Shown: in pieces, positions 49,896 through 58,704 of the stretch
Layout of the letters: every line of letters starts with the position of its first letter
Numbering within the stretch: position 1 is the stretch's first letter
Source: Rhizobium sp. Root1334
GTDB taxonomy: Bacteria; Pseudomonadota; Alphaproteobacteria; Rhizobiales; Rhizobiaceae
DNA length: 64,000 nt
Reading direction: 5' to 3'
Assembly (NCBI RefSeq): GCF_001426665.1
Contig: NZ_LMEY01000032.1
Coordinates: 62,001-126,000 of the forward strand
Program-made: the position numbers and the translations under genes
The notes under the pieces: model-generated
What the model saw: the letters and a program-made list of their open reading frames with translations, nothing else
Database searches by the model: none
What the model was told of the DNA's origin: nothing

Positions 49896-50357
49896 TTAGA
49901 GCGGCAGTTCCGTCGAAAACTTCAATTCCCGCAGCACGAAGCTCGACACCACCGTGCGCACATGCGGATTGCGCATCAGATAGCGCGTCATGAACGCCTC
50001 ATAGTTTTCCACATCGCTCGCCCGGATTTTCAGCATGTAGTCGAAAGCGCCGGAGAGCGCGTAACATTCCATGATTTCAGGCCGCTCCAGCACCACGGAT
50101 GCGAACGAGGCAACCGCCTCCTCGTGATGATCTTCCAGCGTCACATGCGCGATAACGCAGAGCTTCAGATCGAGTTTACCGGGGTCGAGCAGCGTCACGC
50201 GCTTGCGGATGACCCCGTCGGCCTCCAGTTCCTGGATCTTGCGCCATGCCGAACTCTGCGACATGCCGGCCTTTTCCGCCAGATCGGCCAAAGACAGGCT
50301 GCCGTCGGCCTGGACAAGCTGCAGAAGCTTGCGATGGAAACTCCCAGATTCTTTCAT
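49896..50357 (-). CDS. Lrp/AsnC family transcriptional regulator
   Basis: A 153-residue regulator with an N-terminal helix-turn-helix (LSLADLAEKAGMSQSSAWRKIQ) and a C-terminal ligand-binding domain (AYALSGAFDYMLKI-like ECYALSGAFDYMLKI). It is divergent from phhA across 122 bases, so control of phhA in response to phenylalanine or tyrosine is a reasonable inference. Two GATATCC copies in the shared gap (near 50365 and 50396) may be part of its binding site. Confidence 0.9.
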   Translation of the reverse strand: MKESGSFHRKLLQLVQADGSLSLADLAEKAGMSQSSAWRKIQELEADGVIRKRVTLLDPGKLDLKLCVIAHVTLEDHHEEAVASFASVVLERPEIMECYALSGAFDYMLKIRASDVENYEAFMTRYLMRNPHVRTVVSSFVLRELKFSTELPL

Positions 50358-50479
50358 TTTTGAAGATATCCCCGAAAAATCCTCCCAAGATTATGGAGAT
50401 ATCCAGCATGAAAGAAAGAAAAATCCTGTGATCCCGGAGCATAATTGCAGGGAAACGTGCATCTGGGAGGATCGACGCC

Positions 50480-51271
50480 ATGACCAAGGAAAGCAGCTAC
50501 ACCGCCAAACTGCCCGGCCCGGACGGGATTTATCCCTATACCGCCGAAGAGGATGCCATCTGGGGCGAACTCTATGAGCGCCAGATGAAGCTGCTTGCCG
50601 GCATGGCGTGCCAGGAATATCTTGATGGGGTCAAAACCCTTGGGCTCAAGGCCGACAAGGTGCCGCAGCTTGCCGATGTCGACCGCCGCCTGCATGAGAC
50701 GACCGGATTTGGCGTCGAAGGCGTGCCAGCTCTTATTCCACCCTCGCGCTTCTACGAACTGCTGAGCCAAGGCAAATTCCCGCTCGCCACCTTTCTGCGC
50801 CGCCGCGAGCATATCGACTATATCGAGGAACCGGACCTGTTCCATGAGGTCTTCGGCCACTGCCCGCTGCTCACCAACCAGAGCTACGCCAATTTCGTCC
50901 GCCATTTCGGTGAAGCCGCCGTCAAGCTGGGCAAGGGCTATTCCTGGCACCTGTTCCGCATCTTCTGGTTCACGGTCGAATTCGGCCTGATCAACACGCC
51001 GCAAGGCCGCCGCTGTTTTGGCGCGGGCATCGTTTCATCGCCCAGCGAAGCAAAGGCGGCGATGGACGGCACGGAATGCGAATTCCGGCCATTTGATCTG
51101 ATGAGTGTGCTCAGAACCCCCTATCGCATCGATATTGTCCAGCCGATCTATTATGTCATCGACAGCTTTGCCGATCTGGAAGCGATCGTTGAGCAGGATA
51201 TCGGCGCGATGATTGAAAAGGCAAAATCGCTCGGCGATTTCGCGCCGACTTACGAAGCCAAGGCCTCCTGA
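50480..51271 (+). CDS. phhA: Phenylalanine 4-monooxygenase
   Basis: Converts phenylalanine to tyrosine with pterin and oxygen. The 263-residue protein is the catalytic domain only, as usual in bacteria. The two iron-binding histidines are in DLFHEVFGHCPLL and the glutamate in WFTVEFGL. The ATG at 50480 has GGGAGGATCGACGCC before it. A divergent Lrp-type regulator is upstream; speB follows after 81 bases. Confidence 0.97.
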   Translation: MTKESSYTAKLPGPDGIYPYTAEEDAIWGELYERQMKLLAGMACQEYLDGVKTLGLKADKVPQLADVDRRLHETTGFGVEGVPALIPPSRFYELLSQGKFPLATFLRRREHIDYIEEPDLFHEVFGHCPLLTNQSYANFVRHFGEAAVKLGKGYSWHLFRIFWFTVEFGLINTPQGRRCFGAGIVSSPSEAKAAMDGTECEFRPFDLMSVLRTPYRIDIVQPIYYVIDSFADLEAIVEQDIGAMIEKAKSLGDFAPTYEAKAS

Positions 51272-51352
51272 AAGATCGATTGCGATAATCCGGGTCTTGC
51301 CTTCCCGCCACCGATTGTCCAACGTCTGGCCACACAACAGACGGGACCGATC

Positions 51353-52309
51353 ATGGCCAACAAGACGATAGACCACGCAATCACCGCCACATCACTGAAG
51401 AGTGCCGCAACGGATCCCACCCATGCCGGCATCCTGTCCTTCATGCGCCGGAAATACACGAAGAGCCTGAAGGGCGTCGATGCCGTCGTCTGGGGCATCC
51501 CGTTCGACGCGGCGACCTCCAATCGGCCCGGCGCCCGCTTCGGGCCGCAGGCCATCCGCCGCGCCTCCGCGATCTTCGACAATGATCCGCAGTACCCGTT
51601 CGAGCGCGACCTGTTCGAAGACATGGCGACGATCGACTATGGCGATTGCCTGCTCGACTACGGTCATCATGCCGCCACGCCGGAAACCATCCGTTCAGAA
51701 GCGGAAACCATTCTGAAAAGTGGTGCCTTCCTGCTGACGCTCGGCGGTGATCATTTCGTCACCCTGCCGTTGTTGCGCGCCCACGCCGCCGTGCACGGTC
51801 CCCTCTCGCTTGTCCAGTTCGATGCCCATCAGGATACCTGGGCGGACGAGAAGGGCCGGATCGACCACGGCTCCTTCGTCGGCCGCGCGGCACGCGAAGG
51901 CCTGATCGACACAGCAAGCTCGATCCAACTCGGCATCCGCACGCATGCGCCTGATGATTGCGGGATCCGCATTCTCTATGGCTACGATCTGGAGGAAATG
52001 AGTGCCGGTGACATTGCTGACGTCATCCTGCGCCATGTCGGTGACCGTCCGGCCTACCTTACCTTCGATATCGACTGCCTCGACCCCGCCTATGCGCCAG
52101 GTACCGGAACACCGGTCGCAGGCGGCCCGTCCTCGGCAAAGATCCTCTCGGTGATCCGCAAACTTGGCGCGCTGACGATCAAGGGCGCCGATGTCGTCGA
52201 GGTGGCACCCGCCTATGACCATGCCGATATCACCGCCATTGCCGGTTCAACCATCGCAATGTATATGCTCGGCCTTCATGCCGAACAGCTGGCGGAGCGG
52301 CGCGGATAG
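51353..52309 (+). CDS. speB: Agmatinase/ureohydrolase family protein
   Basis: A 318-residue ureohydrolase of the arginase superfamily. The manganese-binding motifs GGDHFVTLP, QFDAHQDTW and FDIDCLDPAYAPG are complete. Agmatinase (agmatine to putrescine and urea) is the most likely activity by overall similarity; guanidino-acid hydrolases of the same family are hard to tell apart by eye. It lies between phhA and argC on one strand. Confidence 0.9.
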   Translation: MANKTIDHAITATSLKSAATDPTHAGILSFMRRKYTKSLKGVDAVVWGIPFDAATSNRPGARFGPQAIRRASAIFDNDPQYPFERDLFEDMATIDYGDCLLDYGHHAATPETIRSEAETILKSGAFLLTLGGDHFVTLPLLRAHAAVHGPLSLVQFDAHQDTWADEKGRIDHGSFVGRAAREGLIDTASSIQLGIRTHAPDDCGIRILYGYDLEEMSAGDIADVILRHVGDRPAYLTFDIDCLDPAYAPGTGTPVAGGPSSAKILSVIRKLGALTIKGADVVEVAPAYDHADITAIAGSTIAMYMLGLHAEQLAERRG

Positions 52310-52402
52310 CGACTGGGGCCGCCCTGTTGTCAAACTGATTCAATTGCATGCCAAAGTGATTCCGGAAGACCCGATAATCCCTTGGCAGGACAGGATAAAA
52401 CC

Positions 52403-53335
52403 ATGAAACCGAAGATCTTTATCGATGGCGAACACGGCACAACGGGGCTGCAGATCCGCAGCCGCATGGCTGGCCGCTCGGATGTGGAACTGCTGTCCAT
52501 TCCGGAAGCGGAACGCCGCAATGCCGCCATTCGCGAAGATCTCTTGAACAGCGCCGATGTCGCGATCCTCTGCCTGCCGGACGACGCCTCAAAACAGGCC
52601 GTCACCATGCTCGAAGGCAACAACAAGGTGCGCATCATCGACACCTCGACAGCCTATCGCATCGCGCCGGACTGGGCCTATGGCTTTGCCGAAATGGACA
52701 AGGCGCAGACGGCGAAAATCCGCGATGCCCGCCTCGTCGCCAATCCCGGCTGCTATCCGACCGGCGCTATCGGCCTTATCCGCCCGCTGCGCCAAGCCGG
52801 TATCCTGCCGCAAGACTATCCGATCACGGTCAATGCCGTTTCCGGCTATACCGGTGGCGGCAAGCAGATGATCGCGCAGATGGAAGACCCGGCCAATCCC
52901 GATCGGATCAGCTCGCCGAACTTCCTTTACGGCCTGACGCTCAAGCACAAGCATGTGCCGGAAATGCAGATCCACGGCATGCTCGATCGCGCGCCGATCT
53001 TCTCGCCCTCCGTCGGCCGCTTCCCGCAGGGCATGATCGTGCAAGTACCGTTGTTCCTCGATCAGCTGAACGGCAGCGCAACACTCGAGACCATCCACGC
53101 TGCTCTCTCTGCCCATTACGCAGGCCAATCAATCGTCGAGGTCGTGCCATTGGACGTCAGCACGAAGATGGCGCGCGTCGATGCCGTCGAGCTTGCCGGC
53201 AAGGACACGATGAAGCTGTTCGTGTTCGGCTCGGACGGCGGCGAACAGGTCAATCTGGTTGCCCTGCTCGACAATCTCGGCAAGGGCGCTTCGGGCGCTG
53301 CGGTGCAGAACATGGACCTGATGCTGTCGGCCTGA
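52403..53335 (+). CDS. argC: N-acetyl-gamma-glutamyl-phosphate reductase (type 2)
   Basis: Third enzyme of arginine synthesis, reducing N-acetylglutamyl phosphate to the semialdehyde. The 310-residue protein is the short AgrC-2 type, beginning [18 protein letters not shown], with the catalytic cysteine in [16 protein letters not shown] and conserved HKHVPEMQ. The ATG at 52403 follows AGGATAAAACC; seven upstream codons are not conserved. A hairpin with arms GAGCGCCC/GGGCGCTC follows at 53352-53370 without a T run. Confidence 0.95.
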   Translation: MKPKIFIDGEHGTTGLQIRSRMAGRSDVELLSIPEAERRNAAIREDLLNSADVAILCLPDDASKQAVTMLEGNNKVRIIDTSTAYRIAPDWAYGFAEMDKAQTAKIRDARLVANPGCYPTGAIGLIRPLRQAGILPQDYPITVNAVSGYTGGGKQMIAQMEDPANPDRISSPNFLYGLTLKHKHVPEMQIHGMLDRAPIFSPSVGRFPQGMIVQVPLFLDQLNGSATLETIHAALSAHYAGQSIVEVVPLDVSTKMARVDAVELAGKDTMKLFVFGSDGGEQVNLVALLDNLGKGASGAAVQNMDLMLSA

Positions 53336-53398
53336 GAGACATAGCAGCACGGAGCGCCCATCGGGCGCTCGCTCGCGCGCAGGGGTATTTGAACTGAC

Positions 53399-54190
53399 AT
53401 GGGCGATACCGGCTTTTTCGCGACCCTTCTGGCAAGAATCGCCACCGCGTTGCCGGAGCACGGGCTCTATGCGCTGCTTGTCTGCACCTTCATTGCCGGT
53501 CTTGCCCGCGGCTTTTCCGGCTTTGGTGCCGCCCTTATCCTGATCCCGGTCGGCGGTTCAATCGTAGGCCCGAAGATCATTTCGCCAGTTCTGCTGGTGA
53601 TCGATACGATTGCGGCAGCTGGTATGCTTCCAGCCGCCTGGCGCGGTGCCAACCGGCGCGAGGTCTTCACCATGGCATCCGGCGCACTGATCGGCGTGCC
53701 GCTTGGCACAGCGGCCTTGGCACTCGCCGATCCTCTGATCCTGCGCTGGGCGATCACGGTCGTTTCGGCACTGATGCTGATCCTGTTGGTCTCCGGCTGG
53801 CGCTATCACGGGCAACCGCGCGCGCCGCTGACGGCCGGTGTCGGCGGCATAGCCGGAGTTTTCAGCGGCGCGGCGCAACTCGGCGGCCCACCGGTCGTCG
53901 CCTATTGGCTGAGCGGCGCCAGCGACATGCTGGTGATCCGCTCCAACCTGATGCTCTATTTCGTCATTTCCTCGGCGCTGACAGCCGTAACCTACCTGAT
54001 CGGCGGCCTGTTCGTCGAACAGGTCTTTGCGCTGACGCTGGTCGTCCTGCCGCTCTATGCCGGCGGTCTTTACGCCGGCTCCCGCCTGTTCGGCCTCGCC
54101 AAACCATCGACATTCCGCATCATCTGCTATGTCCTGATCGGCGCATCCGCCATTCTCGGCATGCCCGCGCTGGACGGGCTGCTGCGCTGA
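53399..54190 (+). CDS. TauE/SafE family sulfite/organic anion exporter
   Basis: A 263-residue inner-membrane protein with about eight hydrophobic segments in two repeats. The family motifs GFSGFGAALILIPVGG near residue 38 and GVFSGAAQLGGPPVVAYWLSG near residue 150 are present. It is thought to move sulfite, taurine-derived or other small anions. The gene ends one base before the end of the convergent ctaA. Confidence 0.9.
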   Translation: MGDTGFFATLLARIATALPEHGLYALLVCTFIAGLARGFSGFGAALILIPVGGSIVGPKIISPVLLVIDTIAAAGMLPAAWRGANRREVFTMASGALIGVPLGTAALALADPLILRWAITVVSALMLILLVSGWRYHGQPRAPLTAGVGGIAGVFSGAAQLGGPPVVAYWLSGASDMLVIRSNLMLYFVISSALTAVTYLIGGLFVEQVFALTLVVLPLYAGGLYAGSRLFGLAKPSTFRIICYVLIGASAILGMPALDGLLR

Positions 54191-55294
54191 TCAGGTGCGG
54201 ACTTCGATTTCCAGCGGCCGCGGATATTCGCCGATAAACGCCCGCCAGTGAGCGATGGCAAAACCGAGCACGACCAGCGCGCCACCCTGATGGGCCACAC
54301 CCCAGCCGACCGGCACCTGCAAAAGCAGCGTCATGATGCCGATCATCGCCTGGATCGTCACCAGTACGAACAGCAGAACGGACCGGCGCGCATGCGTCGT
54401 TTCCGGTGCGTTGCGCAACGAGGCGATCATGTGCATCAGAACGAACGCAAACAGCACATAGGCACCGATACGGTGGACGAACTGCACGGTCTTCGGATTT
54501 TCGAACAGGTTGAGCCAGGCGGGTTGTTGGATGAACAGGTCCGACGGCACGAATGCGCCGTCCATCAATGGCCAGGTATTGTAGGAGAGGCCGGCATCAA
54601 GTCCTGCAACCAGCGCGCCCAGATAGATCTGGAACAACGCCATGCAGGCGATGATCGCAGCCATCTTCTTCGAGCTTTTCGTCGGTGCCAGATCGTTGGC
54701 ATGCGGCGCCAGTCCCCTGCCGATCCAGATGCAGGAGACGAAGATCAGACAGGCGATGATGAGATGGATGGCCAGCCGGTACTGGCTGACCTCGGTGCGA
54801 TCGGCAAGGCCGGAGGAGACCATCCACCAGCCAATGAAGCCCTGAAACCCGCCCAGCGCCAGAATGCCGAGCAGCGGCAGTTTGAGCCGCGGCTCGATCT
54901 GTCCGCGAATCCAGAAGAAGGCCAGCGGCAGTGCGAAGATCAGACCGATCGAGCGAGCCAACAGCCGGTGCGCCCATTCCCACCAGAAGATGGTCTTGAA
55001 CCCTTCCACGGTCATGTCGCTGTTGATCTGCTCGTATTGCGGGATCTGCTTGTAAAGCTCGAACTCCTCCTGCCATTCGGCAGCGGTGAGCGGCGGGATG
55101 ACGCCGTGGATCGGCTTCCACTGGGTGATCGACAGGCCGGATTCCGTCAGCCGCGTCGCGCCGCCGACAAGCACCAGTCCGAACAGCACCAAAACGACGA
55201 TGCCCAGCCAGATCCTGATCTGGATGCGATTGCGGCTTACCGTATCGATCTCGTTCAAAAGGCGCCGTTCCGTCGCCAAATCCGCGCTTGCCAT
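54191..55294 (-). CDS. ctaA: Haem A synthase
   Basis: Oxidises haem O to haem A for cytochrome c oxidase. The 367-residue type 2 protein has eight membrane helices. The haem-binding histidines are visible in [25 protein letters not shown] and [12 protein letters not shown], and [15 protein letters not shown] is conserved after helix 1. GGAGG five bases before the ATG at 55292-55294 sets the start; a GTG four codons upstream is rejected. Confidence 0.96.
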   Translation of the reverse strand: MASADLATERRLLNEIDTVSRNRIQIRIWLGIVVLVLFGLVLVGGATRLTESGLSITQWKPIHGVIPPLTAAEWQEEFELYKQIPQYEQINSDMTVEGFKTIFWWEWAHRLLARSIGLIFALPLAFFWIRGQIEPRLKLPLLGILALGGFQGFIGWWMVSSGLADRTEVSQYRLAIHLIIACLIFVSCIWIGRGLAPHANDLAPTKSSKKMAAIIACMALFQIYLGALVAGLDAGLSYNTWPLMDGAFVPSDLFIQQPAWLNLFENPKTVQFVHRIGAYVLFAFVLMHMIASLRNAPETTHARRSVLLFVLVTIQAMIGIMTLLLQVPVGWGVAHQGGALVVLGFAIAHWRAFIGEYPRPLEIEVRT

Positions 55295-55470
55295 CAAGGC
55301 CTCCACTTATCAAAATACATGGCCGGGCCGGTTAAAGGCACTTTGTCCTGGGGCGCATGCATCAAAGCCGTTGATTTGCACCAGAGCAGCATGCAAAACA
55401 AGGCTTACCCCTTTGCGGCATGCCGTCGCGGCAATTTGTCCTGCGAAACCTGCCAACCGGAAAGTCCTGA

Positions 55471-55683
55471 ATGCCTGTTCGCCTGAGAAAACTGATCGGC
55501 ACGGTCCTGATCATCATCCTCGTCATCGTCTATGCGCTGGCGGCCACCACTTTTGCCTCGCTTCTGCTTGGCACCTCGCCGTGGTGGATCCATCTCGCCT
55601 ATTTCTTCTTTACCGGCCTGTTGTGGATTCTACCCGCGATGCTGATCATCAAGTGGATGGAAAAGCCCGCCAAACCACGCTGA
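55471..55683 (+). CDS. DUF2842 family membrane protein
   Basis: A 70-residue protein with two hydrophobic segments, about residues 8-33 and 40-62, joined by a short loop with WWIHLAYFFFTGLLW. It fits the DUF2842 family of alphaproteobacteria, of unknown function. It lies divergent from ctaA and 16 bases before the phosphoesterase gene, with which it is probably cotranscribed. Confidence 0.82.
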   Translation: MPVRLRKLIGTVLIIILVIVYALAATTFASLLLGTSPWWIHLAYFFFTGLLWILPAMLIIKWMEKPAKPR

Positions 55684-55699
55684 ACCGAAAGACGAAATC

Positions 55700-56443
55700 A
55701 TGAAGATCGCAGTGATCGCCGATATCCACGGTAACGACCTTGCCCTCGAAGCCGTGCTTGCCGACATTGCGGCGCAGGGCATCGGCGACGTGGTCAATCT
55801 CGGCGATCACCTGAGCGGTCCCATGAATGTGGCCCGCACCGCCGACATTCTGATGGCACGCGATTTCCCGTCGATTCGCGGCAACCACGATCGCTGGCTT
55901 GTGTCGCTTGAAACGGCCAAGATGGGGCTTTCCGACAGCATGGCGCATGCGGAACTGCAGCCGCACCATCTCGACTGGCTGCGCGCCCTGCCCGCGACAC
56001 TGGTTCACCGCCAAGAATTGTTTCTCTGCCATGCGACGCCCAAGGACGACCTCACCTACTGGCTTGAGGACCTGACGGCCGAAGGCGTGGTGCACATGTC
56101 CAGCCGGGAACGCATCGAAGAGTTAGCAAAAGGGATCGACCTTCCCGTCATCCTCTGCGGCCACACCCATATTCCCCGCGCCGTTCGGCTTGCCGACGGC
56201 CGGCTGATCGTCAACCCCGGCAGCGTTGGCTGTCCGGGATATGACGATGACGAACCGGTTTTCCACAAAGTCGAGACCGGCTCGCCCGACGCATCCTACG
56301 CCATTCTTGAAAAGACGGACGGTCACTGGACCGTTGCCTTCCGGCGTGTTTCCTACGATCACATGGCGATGTCGAAACTTGCTCGTTCACGCGGCCGCAC
56401 CGCATGGGCAAACGCGCTCGCCACGGGCTGGGTCGGCGATTAA
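55700..56443 (+). CDS. Metallophosphoesterase (YfcE-like)
   Basis: A 247-residue calcineurin-type phosphoesterase. The metal-binding motifs are [14 protein letters not shown] at the start, [24 protein letters not shown] and [11 protein letters not shown], followed by [10 protein letters not shown]. Members often act as small phosphodiesterases; the substrate is unknown. The gene starts 16 bases after DUF2842 and overlaps the convergent acetyltransferase gene by four bases. Confidence 0.9.
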   Translation: MKIAVIADIHGNDLALEAVLADIAAQGIGDVVNLGDHLSGPMNVARTADILMARDFPSIRGNHDRWLVSLETAKMGLSDSMAHAELQPHHLDWLRALPATLVHRQELFLCHATPKDDLTYWLEDLTAEGVVHMSSRERIEELAKGIDLPVILCGHTHIPRAVRLADGRLIVNPGSVGCPGYDDDEPVFHKVETGSPDASYAILEKTDGHWTVAFRRVSYDHMAMSKLARSRGRTAWANALATGWVGD

Positions 56444-57090
56444 ACGGCCTTTTCGAGCATCTCGATATCCGCGCCGGTGATTGCGGCAATGTGACGGGTG
56501 ACCTTGTCAACCGGCCAGTTCCACCAGGCAACGGCCTGAAGGCGTTCGACTATATCGTCAGGAAAACGCTGTTTGATTACCCTGCCCGGATTTCCGGCGA
56601 CGACGCTGTAGGGCGGCACATCCTTGGCGACCACCGCGTGAGCGCCGATGATGGCACCATTGCCAATTGTCACGCCCGGCAGGATCGTGGCCTTGGTTCC
56701 AATCCACACGTCGTTTCCAACCGTGGTGTCACCCCGGTAGCCGCTGGCATAAAGGCTAAGGTCAAAACCATCGCGCCATGCACCGGGAAAGACGCTGAAG
56801 GGATAAGTCGAAAACCCCTGCATGGCATGATTGGCACCGTTCATGATGAACGTCACACCCTGCGCCAGGGCGCAGTAACGGCCGATATCCAGCCGGTCGC
56901 CGATGAAATCATAGTGGTAGAGGACGCATTTTTCCTCGAAATGCTCCGGCCCGGCCGGATCGTCGTAATAGCTGAAATCGCCGGCGCTGATCAGCGGTGA
57001 ACGGATGATGTTCTTGAGAAAGCCGACCTGCGGGAAAGCGGCAACGGGATGGACCGCGCCGGAATCCGGCGTGTCTTGATGTTCAGGCAT
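56440..57090 (-). CDS. Xenobiotic acyltransferase (CatB/Vat-like)
   Basis: A 216-residue left-handed beta-helix acetyltransferase. Hexapeptide repeats run through [20 protein letters not shown] and [21 protein letters not shown]; the catalytic histidine region is [15 protein letters not shown]. The family includes chloramphenicol and streptogramin acetyltransferases, but chromosomal copies in soil bacteria often have other or unknown substrates. It is divergent from the polysaccharide-cluster GNAT gene across 330 bases. Confidence 0.87.
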   Translation of the reverse strand: MPEHQDTPDSGAVHPVAAFPQVGFLKNIIRSPLISAGDFSYYDDPAGPEHFEEKCVLYHYDFIGDRLDIGRYCALAQGVTFIMNGANHAMQGFSTYPFSVFPGAWRDGFDLSLYASGYRGDTTVGNDVWIGTKATILPGVTIGNGAIIGAHAVVAKDVPPYSVVAGNPGRVIKQRFPDDIVERLQAVAWWNWPVDKVTRHIAAITGADIEMLEKAV

Positions 57091-57420
57091 GGGGATACTC
57101 CACCTTTATGTCCAACGGTCATGGTGACATAGAGCGGCCTGGAAACGCGCAGGGATTGCCGCGAATTGTCCAAACCTCGTTCAGTGGCGCATCGGTCTCT
57201 CCATGAAAACAGACATCGGTTGTAACAAGGATGGCGTCAAAAATCCAACGCTTCGGCAGCCCCGGTAGCGCGCCTACAGGTGCCGGTTGATCTTATCCAT
57301 TCGGTAACCGCATTTGATGAAATCCGGGGTAGCTCGTCGGCTGCCCGTCCCATTTAAATGAAAATAAGCGCATGCTCGGTCTAGATGAGACGTCATCCCG
57401 GCCCGGAACCGCAAACGATC
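57091..57420. other. Divergent intergenic region upstream of the polysaccharide cluster
   Basis: This 330-base gap should hold the promoters of the CatB-like gene and of the GNAT gene. I see no clear promoter, RNA gene or repeat in it. Confidence 0.45.
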
Positions 57421-58689
57421 ATGACCGACGTGGACTTCAACATCATGCCCGTGAGCAAGGCTCGCCGCCATGTCATGCATGGCCGGCGCGAGCAGGTCCG
57501 CGACATTGCGGTTGCCGAGGGGCTGACATTGAGCGTGCATGTCAACATGCACGCGCTGGAGGTGGACTGGCGCGCGCTGGAGGCCTCCTCCGCCGCATCC
57601 CTGCATCAGGGCTTCGACTGGTGCGCCGCCTGGGCTGCGACACATGCCAATCAGCTGCTTTTGGTACGTGGCAGGATTGGCCAGAAGACAGTCTTCATCC
57701 TGCCGCTGGAGCTTGTTCGCGGCCGGTTCTTCCGCACGGCCCGTTTCATCGGCTCACCGCACAGCAACATCAATACCGGCCTTTTCGCAGAGGATTTCGA
57801 TCCGGTCACCTGCCCCAAGCTGGCGGCGGAGCTGATTGCCGATCTCTCAGCCAAGCTGTCGCGGGTTGCCGATATCGTGACGCTGGAGAAAATGCCGTTC
57901 GATTGGCATGGCACACGCCACCCGCTCGCCTCCCTGCCTGCGGTTCGCAACCAGAATGCATCGTTCCAGTTGCCGCTTCTTGAAAATTTCGAAGCGACGC
58001 TCGCGCAGCTGAATGCCAAACGGCGGCGCAAGAAATTCCGCGTTTCGGAAAAGCGGCTGGAGGCAATGGGAGGCTACGAGCACGTTGTTGCCACCACCTG
58101 CACGGAACGGCGGCAGATCCTCGACCTGTTCTTCGAACAGAAGGCCATCCGCTTCAAGGCGCTTGGCCTGCCCAACGTCTTTCAGGACATGGAAACGCAG
58201 GCCTTTTTCCATGCGCTCGCGGCCGTGGAGCCAACCGGTGACGGCCAACCGCTTGAACTCAATGCGATCCGTCTGCGTGGACACGGCAATGGCCGCATCG
58301 TTGCCATTGCCGGATTGTCACGCAAGGGCGATCACGTCATCTGCCAGTTCGGATCGATCGACGAGGATATCGCCGCGGACGCCAGCCCGGGCGAGCTGCT
58401 GTTTTACCTGATCATCCGCAAATGCAATGCCGAAGGGATCAGCCTGTTTGATTTCGGCATCGGCGACCAGGGCTACAAGCGCTCCTGGTGCACGGTCGAG
58501 ACCATCCAGCGTGATATCGTCCTGCCATTAACGCTGCGCGGGCGCCTGGCCGCGTCAGTGCATCGCGCCGTTGTCCGAATGAAATCCGGCATCAAGAAAA
58601 ACAGGAAGGCCTATGCTTTTCTGCAGCGGTTGCGCCAGCGCCGGCAAGCGCCGGGCGTGGCAGCTGTGCCGGACACGGACGGCGACTGA
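57421..58689 (+). CDS. GNAT family acetyltransferase, CelD/BcsL-like
   Basis: A 422-residue protein of the BioF2/CelD-like GNAT family, with two GNAT-like halves. The C-terminal segments GELLFYLIIRKCNAEGIS and DFGIGDQGYKRSW are typical. Relatives occur in cellulose and exopolysaccharide loci, where they are thought to acylate the polymer or its lipid intermediate. The ATG at 57421 (MTDVDFNIMPVSK) is preferred over one 12 codons upstream. It is the first gene of a polysaccharide cluster and is convergent with the Wzz-like gene, 15 bases away. Confidence 0.85.
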   Translation: MTDVDFNIMPVSKARRHVMHGRREQVRDIAVAEGLTLSVHVNMHALEVDWRALEASSAASLHQGFDWCAAWAATHANQLLLVRGRIGQKTVFILPLELVRGRFFRTARFIGSPHSNINTGLFAEDFDPVTCPKLAAELIADLSAKLSRVADIVTLEKMPFDWHGTRHPLASLPAVRNQNASFQLPLLENFEATLAQLNAKRRRKKFRVSEKRLEAMGGYEHVVATTCTERRQILDLFFEQKAIRFKALGLPNVFQDMETQAFFHALAAVEPTGDGQPLELNAIRLRGHGNGRIVAIAGLSRKGDHVICQFGSIDEDIAADASPGELLFYLIIRKCNAEGISLFDFGIGDQGYKRSWCTVETIQRDIVLPLTLRGRLAASVHRAVVRMKSGIKKNRKAYAFLQRLRQRRQAPGVAAVPDTDGD

Positions 58690-58704
58690 AACGATCGCTA
58701 TCGA

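Noticed and set aside
53352-53370. Hairpin GAGCGCCC/GGGCGCTC after argC as terminator
   Set aside because: The stem is perfect, but no T run follows on either strand and the next gene starts 29 bases on in the same direction.
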